NCBI RefSeq assembly: GCF_037482285.1
Contig: NZ_JBBEYB010000004.1
Coordinates: forward strand, 186,001 to 250,000
DNA from: Aquabacterium sp029268225
Lineage (GTDB): Bacteria; Pseudomonadota; Gammaproteobacteria; Burkholderiales; Burkholderiaceae_C
Direction: 5' to 3'
Length of the DNA: 64,000 nucleotides
Below the pieces are notes generated by a model. It did no database searches and had not been told where the DNA came from. It worked only from the letters and a program-made list of their open reading frames with translations. Shown here one piece after another: positions 16,719 through 28,915 of the stretch. Position 1 is the stretch's first letter. Every line of letters begins with the position of its first letter. Position numbers and translations under genes: made by a program.

Positions 16719-17972
16719 ATGGCGATGGCACACGATCAAGACCGCGAACAGCGTGACGCCTGGGCGGCACACACCCAGGTGGCCACACAGTTGATGGAGG
16801 AGCGCGCGCCGGTGCAGGCCTTGCGCGAGCTGGGTCGACAGGTGTCGCCCACCTTGCGCGAGCTGTTCGTGGTCTGCGACCCGTCAGAGGCCTTGCGCCA
16901 GCATTTCGAGATGGGGGTGTCTCCCTTCGTGCTGTTGCACGATCTCGGCAATGGCGCCGGGCGAGCTTTTCTGCAGGGGCTGAGTGAGCGCACCGGCTGG
17001 CGCGTGCAATCTTTGAGCATCCGGCGCCAGGGGTTTGGCACGGTGTTGGCGGCCTTGTCCTATCTGGATTGCCCAGTGTCGGATGGATGCGTGCGCATCT
17101 ACCTGGCCGAGGTTCAGGCCGAGTCGCGCGAGCAAGAGGCTTTGAGTCGCTTGCTGGCGGCTTCGGCCTCGGTGCAGGTGCTGATGGGGGGCTCGCCGAT
17201 GCCTCCGGATGTGGCTGCGCGCGTGAGCCATTGGCGTGAGCAGTTGCTGGTGGTGCATCCTGAGGGGGCGGTGTCGGTGTTGGCGCTGCCTCAGGTCCGT
17301 GACCCTGACTGGATGCTCAGCCTCTCGGCGTTGGCTCGCACGCCACGTTGGCAGGTGGAGGTGAGTCCGGTCAGCCAGACGGTGGCCGCCAATTGGACGC
17401 TGCTGGCCACTTACTGGAACCGTTTGGCTCAGGCCGGGGTACCGGGTGCCATGCCGTTGATCGAGCGCATCACGTTGTCGGGCTTGCCCGACACGCCCGA
17501 CCCCGCCCGCGTGGCGCCGGCGCCGCGGGCGCCCAAACCCATGCCGGTGATTCAGGGGCGGACCGTCGAGGGCCGTGCGCCTGGCGTGACGGACGCCGGT
17601 GTTGTCATGAGCCTGGATGCACACCTGATGGCGCTGCAGGCCCACACAGGGGCTTTGCGCGCCTGTATTTTTGCTTTGTCCAACCGTGAAGTGTGGGCGC
17701 GCACCGAAGGTGCCGATGGTGCGGCGATGGCCGAGCAGGGGCATGCCTTGTTGGTGGCCGTGGGCCGCATCGGGCAGGGCCTGACACTGGGGCGTTCGGT
17801 GCGAGAGGCGCACGTGTCGCTGGGCGAAGCGCAGGTGCTGCTGCGCCCGACACGGTTGCGCAGCGGCGGCGTGTTGATGCTGATCTTGCCGCGCGATGCC
17901 GATGTGAGCCGGGCGCGGGAGCGCACCCTGCAGTACGAGGCTCAGGCCCTGCCCACGCAGACGGTGCCCTGA
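16719..17972 (+). CDS. Unrecognised protein with possible roadblock/LC7-like C-terminus
   Basis: I do not recognise this 417-residue soluble protein as a named family. Residues 1-255 are a mixed alpha/beta region containing ERTGWRVQSLSIRRQGFGTV. Residues 258-296 are a proline-rich linker (APAPRAPKPMPVIQG). Residues about 297-405 follow a helix / beta-hairpin / helix / three-strand order that resembles roadblock/LC7 folds (GALRACIFALSNREVWARTE, then GGVLMLILPRDA). Roadblock proteins commonly partner small GTPases or act as signalling scaffolds. No GTPase gene is adjacent. An AT-rich inverted repeat precedes it. The composition is that of its neighbours, so recent transfer is not suggested. Confidence 0.72.
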   Translation: MAMAHDQDREQRDAWAAHTQVATQLMEERAPVQALRELGRQVSPTLRELFVVCDPSEALRQHFEMGVSPFVLLHDLGNGAGRAFLQGLSERTGWRVQSLSIRRQGFGTVLAALSYLDCPVSDGCVRIYLAEVQAESREQEALSRLLAASASVQVLMGGSPMPPDVAARVSHWREQLLVVHPEGAVSVLALPQVRDPDWMLSLSALARTPRWQVEVSPVSQTVAANWTLLATYWNRLAQAGVPGAMPLIERITLSGLPDTPDPARVAPAPRAPKPMPVIQGRTVEGRAPGVTDAGVVMSLDAHLMALQAHTGALRACIFALSNREVWARTEGADGAAMAEQGHALLVAVGRIGQGLTLGRSVREAHVSLGEAQVLLRPTRLRSGGVLMLILPRDADVSRARERTLQYEAQALPTQTVP

Positions 17973-18022
17973 CGGGACGCGGCAGCAGATCACGCTGGTG
18001 CGTGCCCCACGCGGGCCGCGGA

Positions 18023-20563
18023 TCAGCGTGCCTTCTTGCCGCCGCGCGGTCCCATGGGCTTGCCGGCCGGTCGGCCTTCGCGTCCCGAGACCTGTTGCTG
18101 CCGTGGCGGCAGTCCCGTGTGCTGGGTCAGGATCTGACCGGGGCGCGGTGCCGCTTTGCCCGCCGGGCGCCCTGAGCTGGCCGGCAGGTTGCGCGGATCA
18201 CGCTCGGCGCTGCGGGCCTGAGCCTGGCTGCCGCGACCTTGTCCGGCCACACGACCCACGGTCACCACCGAGGTCTTGGTGCCCGACTTGGTCGAGTTCT
18301 TGCGGCGCGCGCTTTCGTACGTGCCGTCGGTGGCGGGCTGGTAGGTCGGGATCAGGTGGTTGGGCGTGTTGCCAATCAGGTCGCCCCGGCCCATGTCCTT
18401 GAGTGCCTCGCGCAGCAGCGGCCAGTTGTTGGGGTCGTGGTAACGCAGGAAGGCCTTGTGCAGGCGGCGGCGCTTCTCGCCCTTGACGATGTCGACCTTC
18501 TCGCCCTTGTTGGCCAGGCGGCTGATGCCCTTGAGCGGGTTCAGGCCCGAGTGGTACATCGCCGTGGCCGTGGCCATGGGGCTGGGGTAGAAGGTCTGCA
18601 CCTGGTCGGCCTTGAAGCCATTGCGCTTGAGCCAGACGGCCAGGTTCATCATGTCCGCATCGGTCGTGCCCGGGTGGGCCGCGATGAAGTAAGGGATGAG
18701 GTACTGCTTCTTGCCGGCTTCTTCGCTGAACTGCTCGAACATCTGCTTGAAGCGGTCGTAGGTGCCGATGCCGGGCTTCATCATCTTCGACAGCGGACCC
18801 GATTCGGTGTGCTCGGGCGCGATCTTGAGGTAGCCGCCCACGTGATGGGTCACCAGCTCTTTCACGTACTCGGGCGCGCGCACGGCCAGGTCGTAGCGCA
18901 GGCCCGAGCCGATCAGGATCTTCTTGACGCCGGGGATGGCGCGGGCGCGGCGGTACATGCGCACCAGCGGGCCGTGGTCGGTGTGCAGGTTCTGGCAGAT
19001 GCCGGGGTAGACGCACGACGGCTTGCGGCACGCGGCCTCGATGGCCTTGGACGCGCAGCCCAGGCGGTACATGTTGGCTGTCGGCCCACCCAGGTCGGAG
19101 ATGACGCCAGTGAAGCCCTTGACCTTGTCGCGAATGTCTTCGATTTCCTTGAGCACGGAGGCCTCGGAGCGGCTTTGGATGATGCGGCCCTCGTGCTCGG
19201 TGATGGAGCAGAAGGTGCAGCCGCCAAAGCAGCCGCGCATGATGTTCACGCTGAAGCGGATCATGTCCCAGGCCGGGATCACGGCGTCGCCGTACTTGGG
19301 GTGCGGCGCGCGGGCATAGGGCAGGTCGAACACCAGGTCCATCTCGGGGGTGCTCAGCGGGATGGGGGGCGGGTTGATCCAGACGTCGCGCGCGCCGGGG
19401 CCTTCGCCGTGGCGCTGCACCAGCGCGCGGGCGTTGCCGGGGTTGGTTTCCAGGTGCAGCACGCGGTTGGCGTGGGCGTAGAGCACCGGGTCGTCTTTGA
19501 CCTGCTCGTAGGCAGGCAGGCGGATCACGGTGCGGTCGCGCGGGGGCAGGGCGATCTTGCCGCTGCGCTCTGGAAGGACCTTGGCCGCCAGGGCCGGGTT
19601 GCGCACGATCTGGATGGGCTTGGCGCCGCCGCGCAGGTCGCCTTGACCGGCTTGAGCCGCACCCGCTTGCGCCGGAACCTTTCCTGATGCCTTGAGCGGG
19701 TCAAAGGCGCCGGCCTCCTCCATCGCGCAGGTCTCGCCCTTTTCGGCGGCCAGCTGTCCGGTGGTCAAGTAGGGGTTGATGTGCTGGTCGATGCGGCCGG
19801 GCTGGTCCACCTCGGTCGAGTCCAGTTCGAACCAGCCCTCGGCCGTCGGGTCGTGGCGACGGCGCAGGAAGGCGGTGCCACGCACATTGGTGATGCTCTC
19901 GATGGGCTCGCGCGCAGCCAGGCGGTGGGCCACCTCGATGATGGCGCGCTCGGCGTTGCCGTACAGCAGCAGGTCGGCCTTGGCATCCATCAGGATGGAG
20001 CGGCGCACCTTGTCCGACCAGTAGTCGTAGTGAGCGATGCGGCGCAGCGAGGCCTCGATGCCGCCCATGATGATGGGCACGTCCTTGAAGGCTTCGCGGC
20101 AGCGCTGGGCGTACACCGCGGAGCAGCGGTCGGGGCGCGCGCCGCCCTGGCCGCCGGGGGTGTAGGCGTCATCACTGCGGATTTTGCGATCGGCCGTGTA
20201 GCGGTTGATCATCGAATCCATGTTGCCGGCCGCCACGCCCCAGAACAGGTTGGGCTTGCCCAGCACTTTGAAGGGCTCGGCACTCAGCCAGTCGGGCTGC
20301 GAGATGATGCCCACGCGAAAGCCCTGGTTCTCCAGCACGCGGCCGATCACGGCCATGCCGAAGCTGGGGTGGTCCACATAGGCGTCGCCCGTCACGATGA
20401 TGACGTCGCAGCTGTCCCAGCCCAGGGCGTCCATCTCGGCACGGCTGGTGGGCAGGAACTTGGCCGGGCCGAAGCGCTTGGCCCAGAACGGCTTGTAGCT
20501 GTCGATGGGCTTGGCGCTCGGCATGGCCGGAGCAGCAGGAGACGCGACGGTCAGGTCAGACAT
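18023..20563 (-). CDS. YgiQ family radical SAM protein
   Basis: This 846-residue protein is longer than E. coli YgiQ (about 740). The UPF0313 N-terminal domain carries VTGDAYVDHPSFG and IMGGIEASLRRIAHYDYWS. The radical-SAM cluster motif CFGGCTFC supplies Cys445, Cys449 and Cys452. IAPEHTESGPLSKMMKPG and QTFYPSPMATATAMYHSG are diagnostic. The molecular substrate of the family is not known. Residues 290-320 are a Gly/Ala/Gln-rich insert, and the last 80 residues are a basic, low-complexity tail. ATG 20563 (MSDLTVASP) is chosen over TTG 20581, which lies inside a long inverted repeat. Confidence 0.92.
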   Translation of the reverse strand: MSDLTVASPAAPAMPSAKPIDSYKPFWAKRFGPAKFLPTSRAEMDALGWDSCDVIIVTGDAYVDHPSFGMAVIGRVLENQGFRVGIISQPDWLSAEPFKVLGKPNLFWGVAAGNMDSMINRYTADRKIRSDDAYTPGGQGGARPDRCSAVYAQRCREAFKDVPIIMGGIEASLRRIAHYDYWSDKVRRSILMDAKADLLLYGNAERAIIEVAHRLAAREPIESITNVRGTAFLRRRHDPTAEGWFELDSTEVDQPGRIDQHINPYLTTGQLAAEKGETCAMEEAGAFDPLKASGKVPAQAGAAQAGQGDLRGGAKPIQIVRNPALAAKVLPERSGKIALPPRDRTVIRLPAYEQVKDDPVLYAHANRVLHLETNPGNARALVQRHGEGPGARDVWINPPPIPLSTPEMDLVFDLPYARAPHPKYGDAVIPAWDMIRFSVNIMRGCFGGCTFCSITEHEGRIIQSRSEASVLKEIEDIRDKVKGFTGVISDLGGPTANMYRLGCASKAIEAACRKPSCVYPGICQNLHTDHGPLVRMYRRARAIPGVKKILIGSGLRYDLAVRAPEYVKELVTHHVGGYLKIAPEHTESGPLSKMMKPGIGTYDRFKQMFEQFSEEAGKKQYLIPYFIAAHPGTTDADMMNLAVWLKRNGFKADQVQTFYPSPMATATAMYHSGLNPLKGISRLANKGEKVDIVKGEKRRRLHKAFLRYHDPNNWPLLREALKDMGRGDLIGNTPNHLIPTYQPATDGTYESARRKNSTKSGTKTSVVTVGRVAGQGRGSQAQARSAERDPRNLPASSGRPAGKAAPRPGQILTQHTGLPPRQQQVSGREGRPAGKPMGPRGGKKAR

Positions 20564-20576
20564 GGGCAGGCGCAGA

Positions 20577-20646
20577 CGCAAAAACGGGAGCAGGCGGGCA
20601 ACCTGATATTGTCGCCGCTCTGCTCATTTCTGTGGCAGTTTTTGCG
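20577..20646. promoter_or_regulatory. Long inverted repeat upstream of the YgiQ gene
   Basis: CGCAAAAAC (20577-20585) pairs perfectly with GTTTTTGCG (20638-20646). Inside, GAGCAG (20588-20593) pairs with CTGCTC (about 20620-20625). The structure begins 14 bases upstream of the YgiQ start codon, so it may act as an operator or as a 5'-leader hairpin. For dbpA, which ends at 20718 on the same strand, one arm followed by its T/A stretch could also terminate transcription. Confidence 0.42.
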
Positions 20647-20717
20647 TGCAAGGCCTTAGTCGTATCCCGCCTACTCCCCGCGCCGTGCGAACGGAAGCGG
20701 CCGACGGTGGAGGCGGA

Positions 20718-22139
<1,422 letters not shown>

Positions 22140-22299
22140 GGGGCGGATTATCCCCAGTCGGGGCGTGTTGATTTTTGTAAAGTTGCCGCCATCTGCCCGG
22201 ATTGGCCGAATATCTGGCCTTGATCTTGCGCACAATGCGCTGGCAATCAACCGATCAACCGTCGATCAATCGCCCCGAGGGGCAAGGACCGATCTCGCA

Positions 22300-23271
22300 A
22301 TGAAATTGAAGAATCTCTTGATGGCACTGGCTGTGACGATGGCTGGCGTGGGCATGGTGGGCGTTCCGATGGACGCCGAGGCCAAGCGACTGGGTGGTGG
22401 ACGCGCGTCCGGCATGCAGCGTCAGATGCCGGCCAAGCAGCCCAATGCTGCGCCCGATGCAGCGCCCAACCAGATGAACAAGAGCGCCGCGCCGACCAAT
22501 GCCGCCGCGCCCAACGCCGCTGGCGCCGCTGCCCAACCGGCCAAGCGCTCGTGGATGGGTCCGATCGCCGGTCTGGCTGCGGGTCTGGGCATTGCCGCCC
22601 TGATGAGCCACCTGGGCATGGGTGAAGCCTTTGGCAATTTCCTGATGATGGCGCTGCTGGCCGTGGCCGCCGTGGCCCTGATCGCCTTCCTGATGCGCCG
22701 CTTCAAGGGCGGCGCCCAGCAGGCCCGTGGCCCGCAATTGGCCGGTGCCGGTGCGCCCTATGGTCAGCAGTTCAACCAGGCCGACAGCCGTGATGCCTTC
22801 GCGCAGCCGATGCAGCGCCAGGGCTTTGACGCCGCGCCCGCCGCTGTCGGTGCCGCTGCCACAGGTGCGGCCGTGGGGGGCAACCTGAACAACGTGCCGG
22901 CTGGTTTCGACGCCGAAGGCTTCCAGCGCATCGCCAAGATGATCTTCATCCGCCTGCAGGCGGCCAACGACGCCGGCAACATCGAGGACCTGCGCAAGTT
23001 CACCACGCCCGAACTGTTTGCCTCGCTGCGCCTGGACCTGCAAGAGCGTGGCAGCGCTGCCAACCAGACCGACGTGATGCAGCTGGACGCCGAGTTGGTG
23101 GACACCGCTCAGGAAAACGGTCAGTGGGTCGCTTCCGTGCGTTTCCATGGCCTGATCCGCGAAGACATCAATGCTGGCGCCCAGCCGTTTGATGAGCTGT
23201 GGCACCTGGTCAAGCCGCTGGACAACAGTGGTGAGTGGGCCATCGCCGGCATCACACCGCTCAACGGCTGA
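22300..23271 (+). CDS. Tim44-like domain protein with signal peptide
   Basis: This 323-residue protein has a signal peptide in residues 1-28 (LLMALAVTMAGVG...AEAK). A Pro/Ala/Asn-rich linker follows, then two membrane segments at about residues 82-130 (GPIAGLAAGLGIAALMS, MMALLAVAAVALIAFLMRR). A C-terminal Tim44-like/MBA1 domain occupies residues 205-323 (FQRIAKMIFIRLQAANDAG, LRKFTTPELFASLR). Bacterial members are inner-membrane proteins of unclear role. ATG 22300 is the start; an in-frame Met at 22072 lies inside dbpA. A strong terminator follows at 23319. Confidence 0.87.
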   Translation: MKLKNLLMALAVTMAGVGMVGVPMDAEAKRLGGGRASGMQRQMPAKQPNAAPDAAPNQMNKSAAPTNAAAPNAAGAAAQPAKRSWMGPIAGLAAGLGIAALMSHLGMGEAFGNFLMMALLAVAAVALIAFLMRRFKGGAQQARGPQLAGAGAPYGQQFNQADSRDAFAQPMQRQGFDAAPAAVGAAATGAAVGGNLNNVPAGFDAEGFQRIAKMIFIRLQAANDAGNIEDLRKFTTPELFASLRLDLQERGSAANQTDVMQLDAELVDTAQENGQWVASVRFHGLIREDINAGAQPFDELWHLVKPLDNSGEWAIAGITPLNG

Positions 23272-23318
23272 TGCCTGCTCAGGCGGTTGGCACGCTGCGC
23301 TGACTGTCTGTGCCCAAC

Positions 23319-23347
23319 AAAAAGCCCGCTTCGTCGCGGGCTTTTTT
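23319..23347. terminator. Bidirectional intrinsic terminator
   Basis: AAAAAGCCCGC, a TTCGTC loop and GCGGGCTTTTTT form a hairpin with an A-run on one side and a T-run on the other. It lies between the convergent Tim44-like gene (plus) and HiPIP gene (minus) and should serve both. Confidence 0.9.
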
Positions 23348-23396
23348 GTGTCTGACCGCGTGCGGGTGCATCGCGGTCAGTGGCGCGAGAGACCGA

Positions 23397-23699
23397 TCAG
23401 GCCTTCTTCGCCCAGACCTTGCACCAACCCTTGCCGTTGACCAGCTTGCCGCCGACCATCGGGCAGGCACCCCAGGCATCCTTGCCTTGGTAGAACTGGC
23501 AGTTGGCGCAGTTGTTGCCGGCCTTGTAGGTCGGGTTGGCCTTGGCGTCCACCTTGGTGGCGTCGTGCTTGTAGTTCAGGGCCACGGCGGCCGGGTCTTT
23601 TTCATCGACCTTGGCAGCTTGGGCGCGCGCACCGGTCACGGCGGTCAGGGCCGCGGCAGCTGGGACGAGGGTCATCATGAATTGGCGACGTGTGCTCAT
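23397..23699 (-). CDS. High-potential iron-sulfur protein (HiPIP)
   Basis: This 100-residue precursor has a Tat signal at residues 1-27 (STRRQFMMTL ... GARAQA), for periplasmic export of a folded [4Fe-4S] protein. The mature part carries the four-cysteine HiPIP pattern: CANCQFY, GACPM and GWCKVW. HiPIPs carry electrons between periplasmic complexes and terminal oxidases or reductases. It is divergent from a MerR-type regulator across 138 bases containing nested dyads, so it is likely controlled by that regulator. Confidence 0.95.
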   Translation of the reverse strand: MSTRRQFMMTLVPAAAALTAVTGARAQAAKVDEKDPAAVALNYKHDATKVDAKANPTYKAGNNCANCQFYQGKDAWGACPMVGGKLVNGKGWCKVWAKKA

Positions 23700-23730
23700 G
23701 TGTTTTCTCCAGTGGGGATGAAAGAAAAGG

Positions 23731-23791
23731 GTTTGACCTTGGTTTGACTCACATTCTGAGCGGTCATTTCGATTGTGACCGTATCAGAATG
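23731..23791. promoter_or_regulatory. Operator-like repeats between HiPIP and MerR-type regulator
   Basis: Two elements are visible. GGTTTGAC occurs twice with an 11-bp period (from 23730 and 23741). Beside it is a nested dyad: CATTCTGA (23752-23759) with TCAGAATG (23784-23791), enclosing GGTCA (23762-23766) with TGACC (23776-23780). The position between divergent genes fits control of both promoters by the MerR protein. Dyads are usual for MerR regulators; 11-bp direct repeats are known for the CarH/LitR branch. Confidence 0.55.
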
Positions 23792-23837
23792 CATCGTACG
23801 TTTTCAATTTGAGGTCAATGAACCTTGAAGGTGATGC

Positions 23838-24875
23838 ATGACTGAACAAGATGCCACGCTGGCCGACGCCAGCACCCCACGATACCGCAGCAGTGCCGCG
23901 GCACGCATGGTCAACATCCCTGTCGCCACCCTCCGGGTCTGGGAGAGACGATATCAGGTTGTGGGACCTGCTCAAGCAGCTTCTGGCCACAGACTTTACT
24001 CAAGTCAAGACGTGCGGCGCTTGGTCTTGATCAAACAACTGGTCAACAAGGGCCACGGCATCGGCATGCTGGCGCGCATGCAGACGCCGCAGTTGCAGGA
24101 TTTGCTGCATGAGGCCGAGCAGGCCGAAGGCTTGTTGCAGCGCTCGGTGGCACCGGTGCCTGCTCGACCGACGCCTCGGGCTGCCGATGCCTTGACGCGC
24201 TTGAGGGTCTTGCTGGTGGGGCCGGACGCCGGCACCCGTTGGCGTACCACGCTAGAGGCCGTGCCGGAACTGGATGTGGTCGGCAGCCTGGACGCCAGCC
24301 CGCAGTCCGAGTTGCGCGTGCAGCATTTGCAGGCCGACATGGTGGTGGCCGAACTGGGCGCACTGCACATGGAAACGGTGGATTGGCTGGTGCGTCTGAC
24401 CAAGTTGGTCAATGCGCGGCAGATGTGCGTCATCTACGGCTTTGCCAACAGCCAGGTGCTCGAAGCCCTGCGGGCGCGCGGCGTGATCCTGCGCCGCTCG
24501 CCGCTGGCCCCGCATGAACTCAGTCAGGCGCTGGTGGACACGGTGCGTGGCTGGCAAAGCGTGTCCGAAGCCCTGCGCACCTTGCCCGACCCCGCGCCAC
24601 CGCCGCGCTTCGATGGCCCAGGCTTGGTCAACCTGGCCCAGTCCATGCCGCGCGTGGCCTGCGAGTGTCCGCAGCACCTGTCCGAGCTGGTGACGATGCT
24701 GGGGCAGTTCGAGGCCTACAGCGCCGACTGTGAAAGCCGCCAGCCGGCCGATGTCACCTTGCACGCCTACCTGTACCGCGTGGCGGGGCATGCGCGGGCC
24801 TTGATGGAAGAGGCCCTGGCCACAGTGGCCAAGGCCGAAGGCGTGGCCTTGCCCGAGCGCCGGCCCGTGCGCTGA
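23838..24875 (+). CDS. MerR-family transcriptional regulator
   Basis: This 345-residue protein has an N-terminal MerR winged helix at residues 14-85 (SAAARMVNIPVATLRVWERRY, SGHRLYSSQDVRRL). This is the type found in CarH/LitR-like regulators, with a WERRY signature rather than the metal-sensing kind. Residues 108-250 look like an alpha/beta (Rossmann or B12-binding-like) domain (LRVLLVGPDA, QMCVIYGFANSQVLEAL), but the cobalamin motif DxHxxG is absent. AAGGTG lies 4 bases before ATG 23838. Divergence from the HiPIP gene suggests control of that electron carrier. The effector is unknown. Confidence 0.83.
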   Translation: MTEQDATLADASTPRYRSSAAARMVNIPVATLRVWERRYQVVGPAQAASGHRLYSSQDVRRLVLIKQLVNKGHGIGMLARMQTPQLQDLLHEAEQAEGLLQRSVAPVPARPTPRAADALTRLRVLLVGPDAGTRWRTTLEAVPELDVVGSLDASPQSELRVQHLQADMVVAELGALHMETVDWLVRLTKLVNARQMCVIYGFANSQVLEALRARGVILRRSPLAPHELSQALVDTVRGWQSVSEALRTLPDPAPPPRFDGPGLVNLAQSMPRVACECPQHLSELVTMLGQFEAYSADCESRQPADVTLHAYLYRVAGHARALMEEALATVAKAEGVALPERRPVR

Positions 24876-24913
24876 GTGCACTTGACGGCCTCCTGCGCGC
24901 GGCCGACGGCCGA

Positions 24914-26770
<1,857 letters not shown>

Positions 26771-26885
26771 AACAAGGTCTCCGCCAAGGATCAAACCTTC
26801 TAGGGTAGCGCGAGCGGGCCCGCCTGTGCCAATGCGGGGTCATCCGATCGAGACCCGCAGCGGCCCGGTGCGGCCAGGCTGTGGG

Positions 26886-27803
26886 TCAGTAGATGTCGGG
26901 CACGTACATGCTCGCCGGCACCGGCTGGCGGATGTAGTCCTCGCGGCGCTCACGCGGGGGCAGTTGCACCGGGGGGTGCTCGATCTCGTGGTAGTCGAAC
27001 TGAGACAGCAGGTGCGCGATGCAGTTCAGGCGCGAGCGCTTCTTGTCCACGGCCTGCACGACCCACCAGGGGGCCTCGGGGATGTGGGTGCGCTCGAGCA
27101 TCACCTCCTTGGCTCGGGTGTAGTCCTCCCAGCGGCGGCGGCTTTCCAGGTCCATGGGGCTGAGCTTCCACTGCTTGAGCGGGTCGTGGATGCGGCCCAG
27201 GAAGCGCGCTTCCTGCTCGTCGTCGGACACCGAGAACCAGTACTTGATGATGCGGATGCCGCTTCGCACCAGCATCTTCTCGAACTCGGGCACCGAGCGG
27301 AAGAACTCTTCGAGCTCGTCGTCGGTGCAAAAGCCCATCACGGTCTCGACACCGGCGCGGTTGTACCAGCTGCGGTCGAACAGCACGATTTCACCGGCGG
27401 CGGGCAGGTGAGCGACGTAGCGCTGAAAGTACCACTGCGTTTTTTCGCGGTTGTTGGGCGCGGGCAGGGCGGCCACGCGGCACACGCGCGGGTTCAGGCG
27501 TTGGGTGATGCGCTTGATGGTGCCGCCCTTGCCTGCCGCGTCTCGGCCTTCGAAGATGACGACCACGCGCTGGCCGGTCGCGACCACCCAGTCCTGCAGC
27601 TTCACCAGCTCACCTTGCAGGCGGAACAGCTCGCGAAAGTAGAGGCGGCGCAGGTCGCGGGCCTCGGGCGACATGCCGATGGTGCCTTCCAGCAGCCGGT
27701 CATCAACCTCCATCTCCAGCTCTTCGTCGTAGCTGTCGATGGCGTCGTCTTGCAGGCGACGCAGCATGTCGGCGTCGAGAACAGGTTTGGATGTGGAGCT
27801 CAT
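26886..27803 (-). CDS. ppk2: Polyphosphate kinase 2
   Basis: This 305-residue PPK2-family enzyme transfers phosphate between polyphosphate and nucleotides. The Walker A-like FEGRDAAGKGGTI, the lid motif and DRSWYNRAGVE are all intact. A single PPK2 domain is present with a short acidic N-terminal helix. The length fits class I PPK2 (about 300), which mainly makes nucleoside triphosphates from diphosphates; that sub-class call is inference. ATG 27803 is chosen because upstream in-frame sequence is not conserved. It is divergent from the acyltransferase gene across 218 bases. Confidence 0.92.
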   Translation of the reverse strand: MSSTSKPVLDADMLRRLQDDAIDSYDEELEMEVDDRLLEGTIGMSPEARDLRRLYFRELFRLQGELVKLQDWVVATGQRVVVIFEGRDAAGKGGTIKRITQRLNPRVCRVAALPAPNNREKTQWYFQRYVAHLPAAGEIVLFDRSWYNRAGVETVMGFCTDDELEEFFRSVPEFEKMLVRSGIRIIKYWFSVSDDEQEARFLGRIHDPLKQWKLSPMDLESRRRWEDYTRAKEVMLERTHIPEAPWWVVQAVDKKRSRLNCIAHLLSQFDYHEIEHPPVQLPPRERREDYIRQPVPASMYVPDIY

Positions 27804-28021
27804 GCGAAAGAGGGCGGGGGCAAAAGGCGGAACAAAGGACAAAGCAGCTTCCCACCTTGCCACAGTCGTGTGTCGATTTGGTGATCATGCCAGGGGATGC
27901 CCGGGCTGGCAGCGGGTCCCTGCTCCCGGTCTTGAGGGGGATGGACGAATTGATGCACATCTGTGCACATAATCCCGGGTTGTCGCTTTTTCGAAAAGAC
28001 GCTTGGCGTCTGTCGCACCCC

Positions 28022-28900
28022 ATGTCTCAGTTCGTCCGAATCATCAGGGGCACTTTTGCCTCGCTGGTGCTGGCTTGCAGCACCTTGATTGGCTTCACCT
28101 TGATGATGCCGTTTGCCCTGCTCAAGCTGTTGCTGCCCTTCAAGCCGGCACGCCGCGTGTTCGACGCCGTGATCAACGGCATCGGCGAGAGCTGGATCGG
28201 CGCCAACAACTGGTGGATCGACATGGTGGGTCACACCCGCTGGCAGGTCTCGGGCCATGAGGGCTTCCGTCGCCAGGGCTGGTACCTGGTCAGTAGCAAC
28301 CACCAGAGCTGGGTGGACATCCTGGTGCTGCAGTACGTGTTCAACCGTCGCATCCCGTTTCTCAAGTTCTTCATCAAGCAGGAGCTGATCTGGGTGCCGG
28401 TGATCGGCCTGTGCTGGTGGGCGCTGGACTTCCCCTTCATGAAGCGCAAGGGCGGCGTCAGTGCCCAGAAGGATCTGGAGACGGCCCGCAAGGCCTGCGA
28501 GAAGTTCCGCGTGATCCCGACCTCGGTGATCAGCTTCATGGAGGGCACGCGTTTCACCAAGGCCAAGCACGACCAGCAGCGCTCGCCCTATCAGCACCTG
28601 CTCAAGCCCAAGAGTGGTGGGGTGGCCATGGCGCTGGAAACCATGGGGGAGATGTTCGACTGCATGCTCGACATCACCATCGTCTATCCGCACGGCGTGC
28701 CCACCTTCACCGACCTGCTGATGGGCCGCGTGGACGAGGTGGTGGTCACCGTCAAGGAAGTGAAGATTCCCAAGGAAGTGCTGGTGGACGAGAGAGGCCA
28801 GGCCCCCAGCCGCGCCACCATCCAGACCTGGGTGCAGGGTCTGTGGGAGGCCAAGGACCGTGAGATCGGTGAGATCAAGGCCCGTTATTCAGGCAAGTGA
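28022..28900 (+). CDS. Lysophospholipid acyltransferase family protein (YihG-like)
   Basis: This 292-residue membrane-associated acyltransferase has an N-terminal hydrophobic segment. It has the PlsC motif NHQSWVD (NHxxxxD) at about residue 92 and the second motif FMEGTRF. KRKGGVSAQKDLETARKACE is typical of the YihG/acyltransferase branch that modifies 1-acyl-glycerophosphate or related lipids. The upstream 218 bases contain a TGTGCACA palindrome next to CATAAT (about 27962-27974) and an AGACGC-ttg-GCGTCT hairpin near 28000. Either may be promoter-associated, but no -35 box is convincing. Confidence 0.87.
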   Translation: MSQFVRIIRGTFASLVLACSTLIGFTLMMPFALLKLLLPFKPARRVFDAVINGIGESWIGANNWWIDMVGHTRWQVSGHEGFRRQGWYLVSSNHQSWVDILVLQYVFNRRIPFLKFFIKQELIWVPVIGLCWWALDFPFMKRKGGVSAQKDLETARKACEKFRVIPTSVISFMEGTRFTKAKHDQQRSPYQHLLKPKSGGVAMALETMGEMFDCMLDITIVYPHGVPTFTDLLMGRVDEVVVTVKEVKIPKEVLVDERGQAPSRATIQTWVQGLWEAKDREIGEIKARYSGK

Positions 28901-28915
28901 TGGCGGGTACGTGAT

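Noticed and set aside
18239..19687. 482-codon plus-strand frame opposite the YgiQ gene
   Set aside because: Antisense to radical-SAM motifs; no domain in the product.
22255..23205. 316-codon minus-strand frame opposite the Tim44-like gene
   Set aside because: The plus-strand gene has signal peptide, membrane helices and Tim44-like domain.
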